From a virus, in IMG/VR virus record IMGVR_UViG_3300031975_001825, positions 1 through 40,203 of that record: a stretch of DNA of 40,203 nt. One strand, given 5' to 3'. The translations under genes and the position numbers were made by a program. Below the pieces are notes generated by a model, which did no database searches, had not been told where the DNA came from, and worked only from the letters and a program-made list of their open reading frames with translations. Within the stretch, counting starts at the first letter, position 1, and every line of letters starts with the position of its first letter. Below are positions 1 through 6,787 of the stretch, piece after piece.

Positions 1-151
1 TCGTCATCGTAGTCCAGGCCGCTCACATCGACTGGGGGCGGCGCAGTGGCGAGCGTCGCAGTCACAGCAGCCCAGCCGCCGCATAGGGTCACGTCGTCGT
101 TGCAGGGCCAGGGCTCGCCCGTGTGCTCGCGCGAGGCCGCGCGCGATGCGT
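1..151. repeat. Terminal overlap, left copy
   Basis: Bases 1-151 match 40053-40203 except at two positions (35 G against 40087 T, and 104 A against 40156 C). The repeat marks the join of a circular map or a terminal redundancy. The metallophosphoesterase frame continues across the join with no break. The unique genome length is therefore about 40,052 bp. Confidence 0.95.
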
Positions 152-257
152 CGCGGGTCCATGGCAGCGGCGAGCCGCAGCGGCGCCACAGGTCAGCGAA
201 GCGGGCCAGCGTCCACGTTGCGCGCTCCGGGCTGCCAGCGGGGGGCCGCGCGCTCAC
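1..257 (-). CDS. Metallophosphoesterase, N-terminal part (gene continues across the join into 40052-39164)
   Basis: This is the first 85 codons of the calcineurin-like phosphoesterase whose catalytic part lies at the right end of the window. A GTG start at 257-255 overlaps the TGA stop of the HslV-like gene as GTGA, the coupling style of the whole operon. Joining 257-1 to 40052-39164 gives 1146 nt, exactly 382 codons including the stop, so the protein has 381 residues. This segment is a Trp/Arg-rich N-terminal extension with no recognised domain. In this copy two residues differ from the right-end copy: Pro instead of Thr and Cys instead of Gly. Confidence 0.85.
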   Translation of the reverse strand, partial: MSARPPAGSPERATWTLARFADLWRRCGSPLPWTRDASRAASREHTGEPWPCNDDVTLCGGWAAVTATLATAPPPVDVSGLDYDD

Positions 258-775
258 CGCGCCACCTCCGCGAGCGACATTGGCCCGCGCACACCCGCGG
301 CGTGCCGCTCAGCCGCGTCGAGCGCGAGTCTCACTCTGTCCACTGCTGACATGGCCAATCCCTCCGTGGCGGCCAGGGCGCCGAGCGCGGCGCTGCCACC
401 GCTCCCGATCGCCGCGTACCCGTGGAGCGGCCGCACGAGGCCGCCGCCCTCATCCATCGTGAACACCGCACCGCCGACCACGATCAGCAGGTCGAGCGAG
501 TCCTCCTTGAGATCCATCGCGGCGACCACCGGGGCGAGGTGCGTGGCTGGCCAGTTCGCCAGCGTCTGCCCCTTGCGCACCGCAGACACCTTCGCCCGCG
601 CCACTCTCGCAGCGGCGGCCATGTCGCCAGCGAAGCCGATCGTTGCAGGTCCGAGGCGGAACCACTTGGGCAGCGCGGTCAGTTCGACGAAGCCGTCCGC
701 CGAACCGACGCACGCGTCCGAGCCGATGACGGCCTCGCCGCCTGCGCTTGCTGCCACGGCGACGACGGCGGTCAT
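254..775 (-). CDS. HslV/proteasome beta-type Ntn-hydrolase peptidase
   Basis: The 173-residue product has the length and layout of HslV, the peptidase of the HslUV protease. Met1 is followed by Thr, which after Met removal would be the catalytic N-terminal nucleophile. A GSD motif supplies the Asp and a PKWFRL motif supplies the Lys that partner Thr1 in HslV. The FAGD loop and the AIGSGG stretch near residue 126 match the HslV core. No HslU-type ATPase is encoded in the window, so the enzyme would use a host ATPase or act alone. It is coupled by TGATG to the gene upstream and by GTGA to the phosphoesterase downstream, within the late operon. A role in virion assembly, host takeover or lysis timing is only inference. 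Confidence 0.85.
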   Translation of the reverse strand: MTAVVAVAASAGGEAVIGSDACVGSADGFVELTALPKWFRLGPATIGFAGDMAAAARVARAKVSAVRKGQTLANWPATHLAPVVAAMDLKEDSLDLLIVVGGAVFTMDEGGGLVRPLHGYAAIGSGGSAALGALAATEGLAMSAVDRVRLALDAAERHAAGVRGPMSLAEVAR

Positions 776-993
776 CAGTGCTCGGTCCCGTCACTGCCAG
801 TCGCCGCACCGAGACTCGCGGCGGTTGCGTCGAAGATGGCTTCACCAAGTTGGTCGTGAAGCCGCTGTGCGCTCTCGATGCTGAACCCGCCCTCGGGCTC
901 GCCACCGAGCAGCATGATCACGATGTGCCCGTCATCGGTCTCACCGTGCACGAAGGCCACCGAGTCCGCGCCGTCGTCGTCATCGTCCATCAT
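775..993 (-). CDS. Small acidic protein, unknown function
   Basis: The 72-residue product begins MMDDDDDG and is acidic, with a predicted beta-strand segment followed by a helix. The start at 993 was chosen because its ATG overlaps the stop of the gene upstream (ATGA); a longer frame runs to 1197 but its extra part is Arg-rich shadow sequence. The stop overlaps the start of the HslV-like gene by one base (TGATG), so the two are probably translated together. It could be a partner or substrate adaptor of the peptidase, but nothing in the sequence proves this. Confidence 0.65.
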   Translation of the reverse strand: MMDDDDDGADSVAFVHGETDDGHIVIMLLGGEPEGGFSIESAQRLHDQLGEAIFDATAASLGAATGSDGTEH

Positions 994-1178
994 GCCGGCC
1001 ACTCCCTCCGCGCGGCAAAGTCGCGCATCTCGCGTTGCAGTCCGTAGAGCGCGAGCGCGCGCGCAGTCTCCGAGTCCGCGCCGAGCGCCATCCACCCGCG
1101 CACCATGTGCAGCGCGACCAGGTCGTGACGCCGCGCCGCTTCGCGCGTCACCACGAGCAGGGCGCGCGGGGAGGTCAC
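990..1178 (-). CDS. Small helical protein, unknown function
   Basis: The product has 62 residues. The GTG start at 1178 overlaps the upstream TGA as GTGA. The sequence is mainly helical and Arg/Ala-rich, with no membrane segment or known motif. Its place in an unbroken chain of overlapping late genes supports it as real. No function can be assigned. Confidence 0.6.
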   Translation of the reverse strand: MTSPRALLVVTREAARRHDLVALHMVRGWMALGADSETARALALYGLQREMRDFAARREWPA

Positions 1179-1351
1179 TGGCCCTCGACCAGCGCAAGGG
1201 TGAGCGGGCCGCTGCGCAGCGGGCACCACTGAGGCGGCCGCACGACCGACGCGGGAAGCTGGCGCGTCGGCTCCAGCGCGCACATCCACGCGCTGCGAAG
1301 CTGGCGCAACGGGCAGCCGCCGCAGCCCCACACCTTGCGCGGCTCGGTCAC
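1175..1351 (-). CDS. Small Cys-containing protein, unknown function
   Basis: The product has 58 residues with a GTG start at 1351 that overlaps the previous stop. It carries a CGGC pair near residue 10 and two further Cys (about 24 and 43). Four Cys could bind one metal ion, although the spacing fits no family I know. A longer frame to 1435 exists, but the coupled start is preferred. Confidence 0.55.
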   Translation of the reverse strand: MTEPRKVWGCGGCPLRQLRSAWMCALEPTRQLPASVVRPPQWCPLRSGPLTLALVEGQ

Positions 1352-1512
1352 GTCACCAGCTCCGAGGAAAGCTCCGAGGAATGTTCGCGCAACATCTCGG
1401 CCGCGCACCACTCGCACAGGCCATCGAACGGACACACGCCCACGTCGCGGGCAAGCTCGCGCTGCTCACGCTCGCGGTCGGCCTCGCGACGCTCTTGCGG
1501 GCGGGGCCTCAC
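1348..1512 (-). CDS. Small Arg/Glu-rich protein with Cys motif, unknown function
   Basis: The gene reads from GTG at 1512 to TGA at 1348 and gives 54 residues. The N-terminal half is an Arg/Glu-rich helix; the middle holds a C-P-F-D-G-L-C-E-W-C cluster. Both ends overlap neighbours as GTGA. It may be a tiny metal-binding protein. The evidence is the coupling and an open frame only. Confidence 0.5.
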   Translation of the reverse strand: MRPRPQERREADREREQRELARDVGVCPFDGLCEWCAAEMLREHSSELSSELVT

Positions 1513-1817
1513 GTGACCGGCCGGAAGGCTGCGAGCTCCTCGGCGCTCAGGTGCCCAGCCGCCTTGAGCCGCTCGACGGTGCGCGCACGGATGCCCTTGT
1601 CGAGCGCGTCGATGGGCAGCGCGGGCGGCGCGAGCTCGGAGCGTCGAGCCGCCACAGCAGCCGCCAGCGCCGGCCCGATGGACTCACCGACCGGCGTGTC
1701 GCGCATCTCGCGTAGCGCGTCCTCGAGGGCGCGCGAGCCGTCCGCGTGACTCGCGATGAAGCGCACCAACTGGATGACGGTCGGCACGAGCGACAACGCG
1801 AAGGCTCCGGCGTCCAT
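1509..1817 (-). CDS. Conserved-looking small late protein, unknown function
   Basis: The product has 102 residues. The ATG at 1817 follows a strong GGGAGGTGA ribosome site and overlaps the upstream stop as TGATG; the GTG one codon earlier is less well spaced. The first 25 residues are hydrophobic and may form a membrane or amphipathic helix; the rest looks helical. It follows the lysis candidates directly, so a lysis accessory role is possible but unproven. Confidence 0.65.
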   Translation of the reverse strand: MDAGAFALSLVPTVIQLVRFIASHADGSRALEDALREMRDTPVGESIGPALAAAVAARRSELAPPALPIDALDKGIRARTVERLKAAGHLSAEELAAFRPVT

Positions 1818-2302
1818 CACTCACCTCCCAGCGCGGCGAGCAGGCCGCGGACGATGGCGGGCAGCGGCGGCAGGTCCACGGCTATCCGCGCGAGCGCGGC
1901 AACCACGGCGTCCCACTGGCGCACAACGCGCGCGAGGGCGACCACGAGCGCGGCGAGCACGTCCTCGCCAGCGTCGGCCACAGCGGCGACCTCGACGGCC
2001 TCACGGTAGGCGATCGTCGCGACGCGCAGTGCCTCGTGGGCGACGCCCACCGCGCCCGAAACCTGCTCCACATCGGCCAAGCACGCCTCATCGCCGCAGC
2101 CCTGCGCGGCAGCCTCGACGCTGGCGACTGCCACCTCCCCAGCGCCGCGGGTGGCGACGGTGAGGATGGTGGCAGCCGAGGCGTGGTGCTGGACGGCAGA
2201 CGCGCCGCAGCCGGACAGCAGCGTCACGAGCAGCGCGCCCACGAGGCCGATGCCAGCGAGCACCGCCACCGTGTCGACGATGGCCCCGACGCGCGGAGTC
2301 AC
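1817..2302 (-). CDS. Lipoprotein in lysis region (o-spanin candidate)
   Basis: The 161-residue product has a classic bacterial lipoprotein signal: a positive N-terminus, a hydrophobic core (residues about 9-29) and the lipobox L-S-G-C near residue 32. After the Cys comes an Ala/Val-rich helical domain. The GTG start at 2302 overlaps the stop of the holin-like gene. Lying just behind an i-spanin-like and a holin-like gene, it could be the outer-membrane half of a spanin pair. It is longer and less Pro-rich than typical o-spanins, so an exclusion lipoprotein is the alternative. Confidence 0.7.
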   Translation of the reverse strand: MTPRVGAIVDTVAVLAGIGLVGALLVTLLSGCGASAVQHHASAATILTVATRGAGEVAVASVEAAAQGCGDEACLADVEQVSGAVGVAHEALRVATIAYREAVEVAAVADAGEDVLAALVVALARVVRQWDAVVAALARIAVDLPPLPAIVRGLLAALGGE

Positions 2303-2481
2303 GACGGATCCGCCTTGAGGAGCTGCGGCATGGCGGCCGCGGCGGCGGTGAACAGCGCCGCGAGCCCGGCGACCAGGCGGCCGGCGATGTCCTCGGGGGC
2401 GAAGATGGCGACGAGCGTCACCGCCGCGATGCCGGCGATGGCGACTGCCGCGGTAGGCCACTGGATAGCGTAGGTCTTCAT
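2299..2481 (-). CDS. Holin-like small membrane protein
   Basis: The 60-residue product has two hydrophobic helices (about residues 10-28 and 34-54) joined by a short APEDIAG turn, with a Lys/Asp tail. This layout fits a two-helix (class II) holin, which pores the inner membrane to release endolysin. The ATG at 2481 is preceded by GGAGAAG at a somewhat long distance. Its place between the i-spanin-like and lipoprotein genes supports the call. Sequence alone cannot separate a holin from an antiholin. Confidence 0.6.
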   Translation of the reverse strand: MKTYAIQWPTAAVAIAGIAAVTLVAIFAPEDIAGRLVAGLAALFTAAAAAMPQLLKADPS

Positions 2482-2581
2482 GGCTGCTCACTTCTCCCGG
2501 GGTCATGCCCCGCGCTGCGGAGGCGTTGCCGCTCTCGACGCGGCGTCTCAAATCGCGACTGCGCACCATGCGCACCGCGGA

Positions 2582-3001
2582 CTAGTCTTCGGTCGGCTCG
2601 ATGGGCTCCATCTGCTCGGAGTCATAGGCGGGGATCCCGAGCGGCGGCGACAGTGAGCGGAGCGAGCGACGCACGGTGGACAGGTCGCGCCGCACCTGCC
2701 GGATCTGCTCCGCGCACTCGGCCTTCGCTTCGTCCAGCTTGCGTTGGCACTCGTCCGCGTCATCGTCGCGCTTCTGGCGCTCTTCGTCGTAGCGGTGCCG
2801 GAAGCAGTCGAGGTCCGAGCGCGTCTGCTTGAGGTCGTCACGGAGCGAGTCCACGAGCGTTCGCAGCGTCTCGGCCGCGGTCTTGTCCGCGTCCGCGCGC
2901 GATGCGCTGGAGTCGCCGTGCTTGCGCACCCAGTACGCCAGCGCGCCGAGTAGGCCCGCCGCCGCAGTGAGGATGCCGCCGAGTTGGATAGCGTCCGTCA
3001 T
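2582..3001 (-). CDS. i-spanin-like membrane-anchored coiled-coil protein
   Basis: The product has 139 residues: one N-terminal membrane segment (about 8-26) and then a long charged heptad-type helix (about 35-115) ending in a short Pro-containing acidic tail. Inner-membrane spanins (Rz type) have this architecture and bridge to an outer-membrane lipoprotein during the last step of Gram-negative lysis. The ATG at 3001 overlaps the upstream stop. About 100 bp separate it from the holin-like gene. Another membrane-anchored coiled-coil protein cannot be excluded. Confidence 0.6.
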   Translation of the reverse strand: MTDAIQLGGILTAAAGLLGALAYWVRKHGDSSASRADADKTAAETLRTLVDSLRDDLKQTRSDLDCFRHRYDEERQKRDDDADECQRKLDEAKAECAEQIRQVRRDLSTVRRSLRSLSPPLGIPAYDSEQMEPIEPTED

Positions 3002-3342
3002 CGCGACCTCACCGGCCCTTCCATCGACGCGGCCGATAAACGCGACCCGGTGCGCCGTGTGTCGTCCACGTCTGTCGCCGTGGCGCGCAGTGGGATCGTG
3101 GCGGGGCGCCCTTCTACGGTCGTCGCGTACGCGCGCACGGTGTCGAGTAGGCGGCGCTTGTCGACGAAGCCGAACAGCGCGCCGCCGTCGATCTCGATGA
3201 CCTGCGACATGGGCAGCCGCGCGCGCTCTTCGGTGCGCCCGTTGGGGAGTCGCACCGTCTCGCGAGCGCCCATAGCCTCCGTCCACGCCTCGATCACATC
3301 GCGGCATGCACGCTCAGTGGAGTAGGTGTGAACGAGTGCCAT
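2998..3342 (-). CDS. Small late protein behind the fibre gene, unknown function
   Basis: The product has 114 residues, and its ATG at 3342 shares a base with the fibre stop (TGATG). The middle has a compact alternating pattern (VIEIDGGALFGFVDKRRLL) that suggests a small folded domain. There is no signal peptide or membrane helix. Genes directly after tail-fibre genes often encode fibre chaperones or small tail parts; here this is inference from position only. Confidence 0.6.
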   Translation of the reverse strand: MALVHTYSTERACRDVIEAWTEAMGARETVRLPNGRTEERARLPMSQVIEIDGGALFGFVDKRRLLDTVRAYATTVEGRPATIPLRATATDVDDTRRTGSRLSAASMEGPVRSR

Positions 3343-4457
3343 CACGCTACCCCGGTCTTGTTCTGAAAGAACGCGTACAAGTCCGCGTTCTGCGACGAGT
3401 CGAGTACCGCCGACGCAGAGTCGCGCGCACCGAGCGCCCAGCCGATGCAACGCAGGTTGACCGCCAGCGTCCCGCTCGCGCTCGCGCCCATCACGAACTG
3501 CTGCCCGTCCGTCCATGCGGCGACGGTGATCGCGTCAGAGTCCTCCGCGGCACCGTTGTTGATGTGCAGCGACTGCACGCCGGACGCGAGCGCCACGGCA
3601 CGCGCCGACATGAGCCGGTGACTGCCGGTGATCGTCGTTGTGCCGACCGACGTGGTGCCGCCAGTGCCGCTCGTGATGAACCGCATCTGCGGCGTGCTCG
3701 TCACCGTGAAGGCGGCAGAGCGACCGGCCGGCTCGTAGCGCATCATGATGTCACCGGCCGTCTCTGCGCCCACGCAATAGCCGACGATGTGCATACAGTG
3801 CGCGTTCCAGTCGTAGCCCATCGTCACCGCGGTTGAGCGGAGCACGTTGTCTACGCCGTCCCACGTCACCAGCGGCCGACCGCCGGGTCCGCCCGTCGCG
3901 TCGTACGCGGGGCGGTTGGTGGCAGCGGGTGCGGAGAGCGTGACCGCCGACTTCTTGCCGCCGTACATCGCGGCCCAACTGTCAACGGTAGTGTCGGAGT
4001 CTGCGAGCGTCAGGCCCGTTGTGCTGATGCCGATGGCGAGCAGCGGGAAGCGGGTATCAGGCGCGAACGCGAGCGCGTTGCTTGTGGCGTAGTTGCCGCC
4101 GACGGAGTCGGTCTCGCGCACGGTGATGTTGACCGTGTCGTCGATGGCCGATGCGGTGAGCAGGTACGCCTCCACCGTCGCCTCGCTCGCGCCGGGCCCT
4201 ACCACCGCAGTCGCTCCGCGAAAGAGCGTGTACGTCAGCGACGGTGTGCCGGTCCATGTGCCGGGAGTGAGCGCGATCGAGTTGCCGATCGACACGGTCC
4301 CGGAGATGACGGGCGCGACCGTGTTGGTTGGCGCAGCCGCACCACCGCCCCCGCCGCGCGCACGTCGCCCGCCAGGGCCGCGGCCCTGCATCTGGCGCCG
4401 ATGCATCGCGCGCCCGAAGCGCGCGCAGTCGTCGAGGGTGGGACGGTGGATGGGCAT
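3342..4457 (-). CDS. Tail fibre / receptor-binding protein with Ig-like and LamG-like domains
   Basis: The 371-residue product has a short basic head with a Gly tract (about 35-39), an Ig-like domain (about 43-132, with the P-x-I-x-G-T and G-T-W-T-G motifs), and a C-terminal domain (about 160-371) that resembles concanavalin/LamG folds, including WDGVDN and ITGSH. Such beta-rich domains bind sugars or surface proteins. It is the last large structural gene of the morphogenesis block, where podoviruses keep their receptor-binding fibre or spike. It is smaller than most tailspikes and has no visible depolymerase motif. Confidence 0.7.
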   Translation of the reverse strand: MPIHRPTLDDCARFGRAMHRRQMQGRGPGGRRARGGGGGAAAPTNTVAPVISGTVSIGNSIALTPGTWTGTPSLTYTLFRGATAVVGPGASEATVEAYLLTASAIDDTVNITVRETDSVGGNYATSNALAFAPDTRFPLLAIGISTTGLTLADSDTTVDSWAAMYGGKKSAVTLSAPAATNRPAYDATGGPGGRPLVTWDGVDNVLRSTAVTMGYDWNAHCMHIVGYCVGAETAGDIMMRYEPAGRSAAFTVTSTPQMRFITSGTGGTTSVGTTTITGSHRLMSARAVALASGVQSLHINNGAAEDSDAITVAAWTDGQQFVMGASASGTLAVNLRCIGWALGARDSASAVLDSSQNADLYAFFQNKTGVA

Positions 4458-4460
4458 GAG

Positions 4461-4823
4461 TCAGACTCGCGGGCTAGAGGTCCAGGCGTGCGCTTCGAAT
4501 GCCGATGAGCCGTCTGCGGCCTCGAGGTACGGCACGCGCGTGTCAGCCTCCACGAGCCAATCCAGGCGCCCGTACGCGGGCAGGATGGGATCGGTGGTGG
4601 CCACCTGTGTTGACAGGCCCGTCGCGCTGGCCAGCCGGTAGCGGACAGCCGTGGCGCCGATCGTCATCGTGGCCATGGCGCCAGTCAGAAGCGCGGCAGT
4701 CGGAAGCGTTGCCTCCGTGGTGCCGGTGCCTGAGATGCGCTGCGGGGGGCGCGTGTCGGTGGCCGTGGCCGTGCCGGGCTTGGGGCCGAGCATCTCGGCC
4801 GCGATTCGCTCGAAGTCGCTCAT
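4461..4823 (-). CDS. Small structural-type protein before the fibre, unknown function
   Basis: The product has 120 residues. A short helical N-terminus (about 1-12) is followed by a Thr/Ala-rich, beta-rich part. The ATG at 4823 overlaps the stop of the 655-residue ejection-type gene (ATGA), and the fibre gene starts four bases after its stop. It may join the fibre to the tail, as small adaptor proteins do in other podoviruses, but no motif proves this. Confidence 0.6.
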   Translation of the reverse strand: MSDFERIAAEMLGPKPGTATATDTRPPQRISGTGTTEATLPTAALLTGAMATMTIGATAVRYRLASATGLSTQVATTDPILPAYGRLDWLVEADTRVPYLEAADGSSAFEAHAWTSSPRV

Positions 4824-6787
4824 GGGGTCACTCCTGCACTTTCCTCGATGGCGCCCATGGCGGGCGTGTCGGCGTAGGGGTCGGGCTCGTCGTCGAAGTC
4901 GATTTGCTCAAGAAGCGCGCGGTACTCCGCGTCACGCTGCGCGAGCACGTAGCTCTGTGCGGTGAGCGCCTCGGAGCCGCGAGCGGCGGCGGCGCGCAGA
5001 ACGTCGGCGTAGCGGCCGAGCTCGCGAGCGCGTGGCGACGAGAGCAGCCGCGAGAGCCGCTCAGCGGTGACGGCTGCCGTGTAGCGGATGCGCGGCTCGC
5101 GTCCACGGAGCAGGTGCGAGCCGACCGCCAGCGCGGTCCCGGCGAGCGGGCCTGCCGCGGGGAAGCCCATCGCATCCGCACCAGAGTGACCAGCCGAGTA
5201 CGCGGCCATCTCGGAGAGACCGATGGTGCGCCGCTGCGCCTCGCGGTCCACGCCCTCCGCGGAGAGCTCGGCCGCCGTGCGTAGCGCGCGCTCGCGACGT
5301 CGCGCCATCTGGAATGCGTCGCGCTCGGCAGCGCCCAAGGTGGACTCTACCGCGTCGTCGTAGGCGCCCCGGAGAGTGCCATAGGTCTCTTCGATGGCCT
5401 GTCGCGGGATGGGCACATCGCGCCCCGCGCGCGTGCGGTACGCGCCGAGGTCGCGCAGCCGCGACAGCTCACCCGGGCGTCCCGGCGAGCCTACGAGAGA
5501 CTGGTAGTCGATCGGCCGGTCGCCGTAGGTCTCTTCGATGCGCCCGGCCATGTCCTCCGCGATCTCACGGAAGGTCGAGCCGAAAGCGGTTGTGTCGCGC
5601 GAGGCAGACTCGCGCAGGCGTGCGGCAACGTCGCGCCCAGTCGCTCCGCGCTCGCCCATCTGCGTCGCGATGCGCTCGAGCACTTCGAAGCCACGGCGCC
5701 GCGCCGCGTCGATGCGCTCGCTCGTCTGACGCGTCGTGCCCATGTGCGGGATGGCGTCGGCCTCGCGCAGAGAGCGAGCCGCCTCAGTGCGCGTGCGGTC
5801 CCGGGCCTGGGGGCTGCTGCCGCTCTCGTAGCGCTGCAGCGCGTCGGAGATTCCGCCGCCCGACTGCCGAGGAGCCGCGAGCGTCGCATCGTCGAGGCGC
5901 CGCGTTGCGCTCGGGACGTCGGAGAGCGCCCGCAGCGCCCGCCGAGCGGTCTCGCCGCCCGCGCCCAGGCCGAGGCCCAGGCCGCCACCGATGAGCGCGC
6001 CCTCTGCGCCCATGTCGAGCGCCTGGCCAGCGTCCACCGGGTCGCCTGTGCCGATGGCGTTCCCCGCGCCGTAGAGCGCGCCCTCTGCGCCCATCGTGGC
6101 GACGCGACCCAGCGCGGACTCCGCGCTCGCGCCGGGGACGGCCATCTGCCCAGCGATGCCCGCCGTCTCGGTCGCGCCGTAGACCTCGGGCGCGCGTCCG
6201 CGCAGGTCGTCGCGCGCGCTGCGCATGTGCTCGATGGCCTCGCCCTGGGCAGGCGCGTCCGGCGCGAGCGAGCCGGCCCACGCGGAGCCAGCAAGCTCGT
6301 CGAAGAGTCCGCCGCTGATGCCCTCGAGAGCGCCCATCCCAGCCGCACCCACGGTGCCCATCGGGTCGCGGCGGAAGCGCTCGGCGGCGCGGCCCATGCG
6401 GTCGCTCGTGCGGCGGCGGGCGTCCAGCGATTCCTGGCGGCCCATGCGCGGGCCCAGGCCCGTGGTGGCCTGTACGAAGTCGAGAAGCGGCGAGTGGTCG
6501 TCCGCCTGCCGGTCGTAGGCGGCCGCCTCTGCGGCGTGCTGGCGCTCGCGGGCCTCGGGCGTGATGGGCGCCGGCGCGCGCTTGCGGTAGGTCGCGTGCT
6601 GAACGGTGGACTCTGCCGCGTCCGGGTCGGTGTCGACGGTGTAGCCGCGCCCGTCCGCCCGCCCGACGACCTCGAAGGGCGCGAGCCTCGTCACGGCGGG
6701 GGAGGCGACCTCGTAGGCGTCACCGGTCCCAGCGGGAGGCCCGGGGGGCGTCTCGTCGTCCCACTCTATTTCGAGCTCGTCATTCAT
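4820..6787 (-). CDS. Large internal virion / DNA-ejection protein
   Basis: The start at 6787 is chosen because GAGGTGG stands at proper distance; the product then has 655 residues. It is Ala/Arg/Gly-rich and largely helical, with a Gly-rich hydrophobic stretch (about 255-285) that could insert in membrane, and long charged helices in the C-terminal half. With the two preceding genes it forms a trio of large, low-complexity proteins between nozzle and fibre. This is where P22 keeps gp7/gp20/gp16 and T7 keeps gp14/gp15/gp16, which leave the virion and form the ejection channel. The assignment rests on position, size and composition. No transglycosylase motif is visible. Confidence 0.6.
   Translation of the reverse strand: MNDELEIEWDDETPPGPPAGTGDAYEVASPAVTRLAPFEVVGRADGRGYTVDTDPDAAESTVQHATYRKRAPAPITPEARERQHAAEAAAYDRQADDHSPLLDFVQATTGLGPRMGRQESLDARRRTSDRMGRAAERFRRDPMGTVGAAGMGALEGISGGLFDELAGSAWAGSLAPDAPAQGEAIEHMRSARDDLRGRAPEVYGATETAGIAGQMAVPGASAESALGRVATMGAEGALYGAGNAIGTGDPVDAGQALDMGAEGALIGGGLGLGLGAGGETARRALRALSDVPSATRRLDDATLAAPRQSGGGISDALQRYESGSSPQARDRTRTEAARSLREADAIPHMGTTRQTSERIDAARRRGFEVLERIATQMGERGATGRDVAARLRESASRDTTAFGSTFREIAEDMAGRIEETYGDRPIDYQSLVGSPGRPGELSRLRDLGAYRTRAGRDVPIPRQAIEETYGTLRGAYDDAVESTLGAAERDAFQMARRRERALRTAAELSAEGVDREAQRRTIGLSEMAAYSAGHSGADAMGFPAAGPLAGTALAVGSHLLRGREPRIRYTAAVTAERLSRLLSSPRARELGRYADVLRAAAARGSEALTAQSYVLAQRDAEYRALLEQIDFDDEPDPYADTPAMGAIEESAGVTP

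Noticed and set aside
775-1197. 140-residue version of the acidic mini-gene
   Set aside because: The first 68 residues are Arg/Ala-rich shadow of neighbouring frames; the coupled ATG at 993 is preferred.
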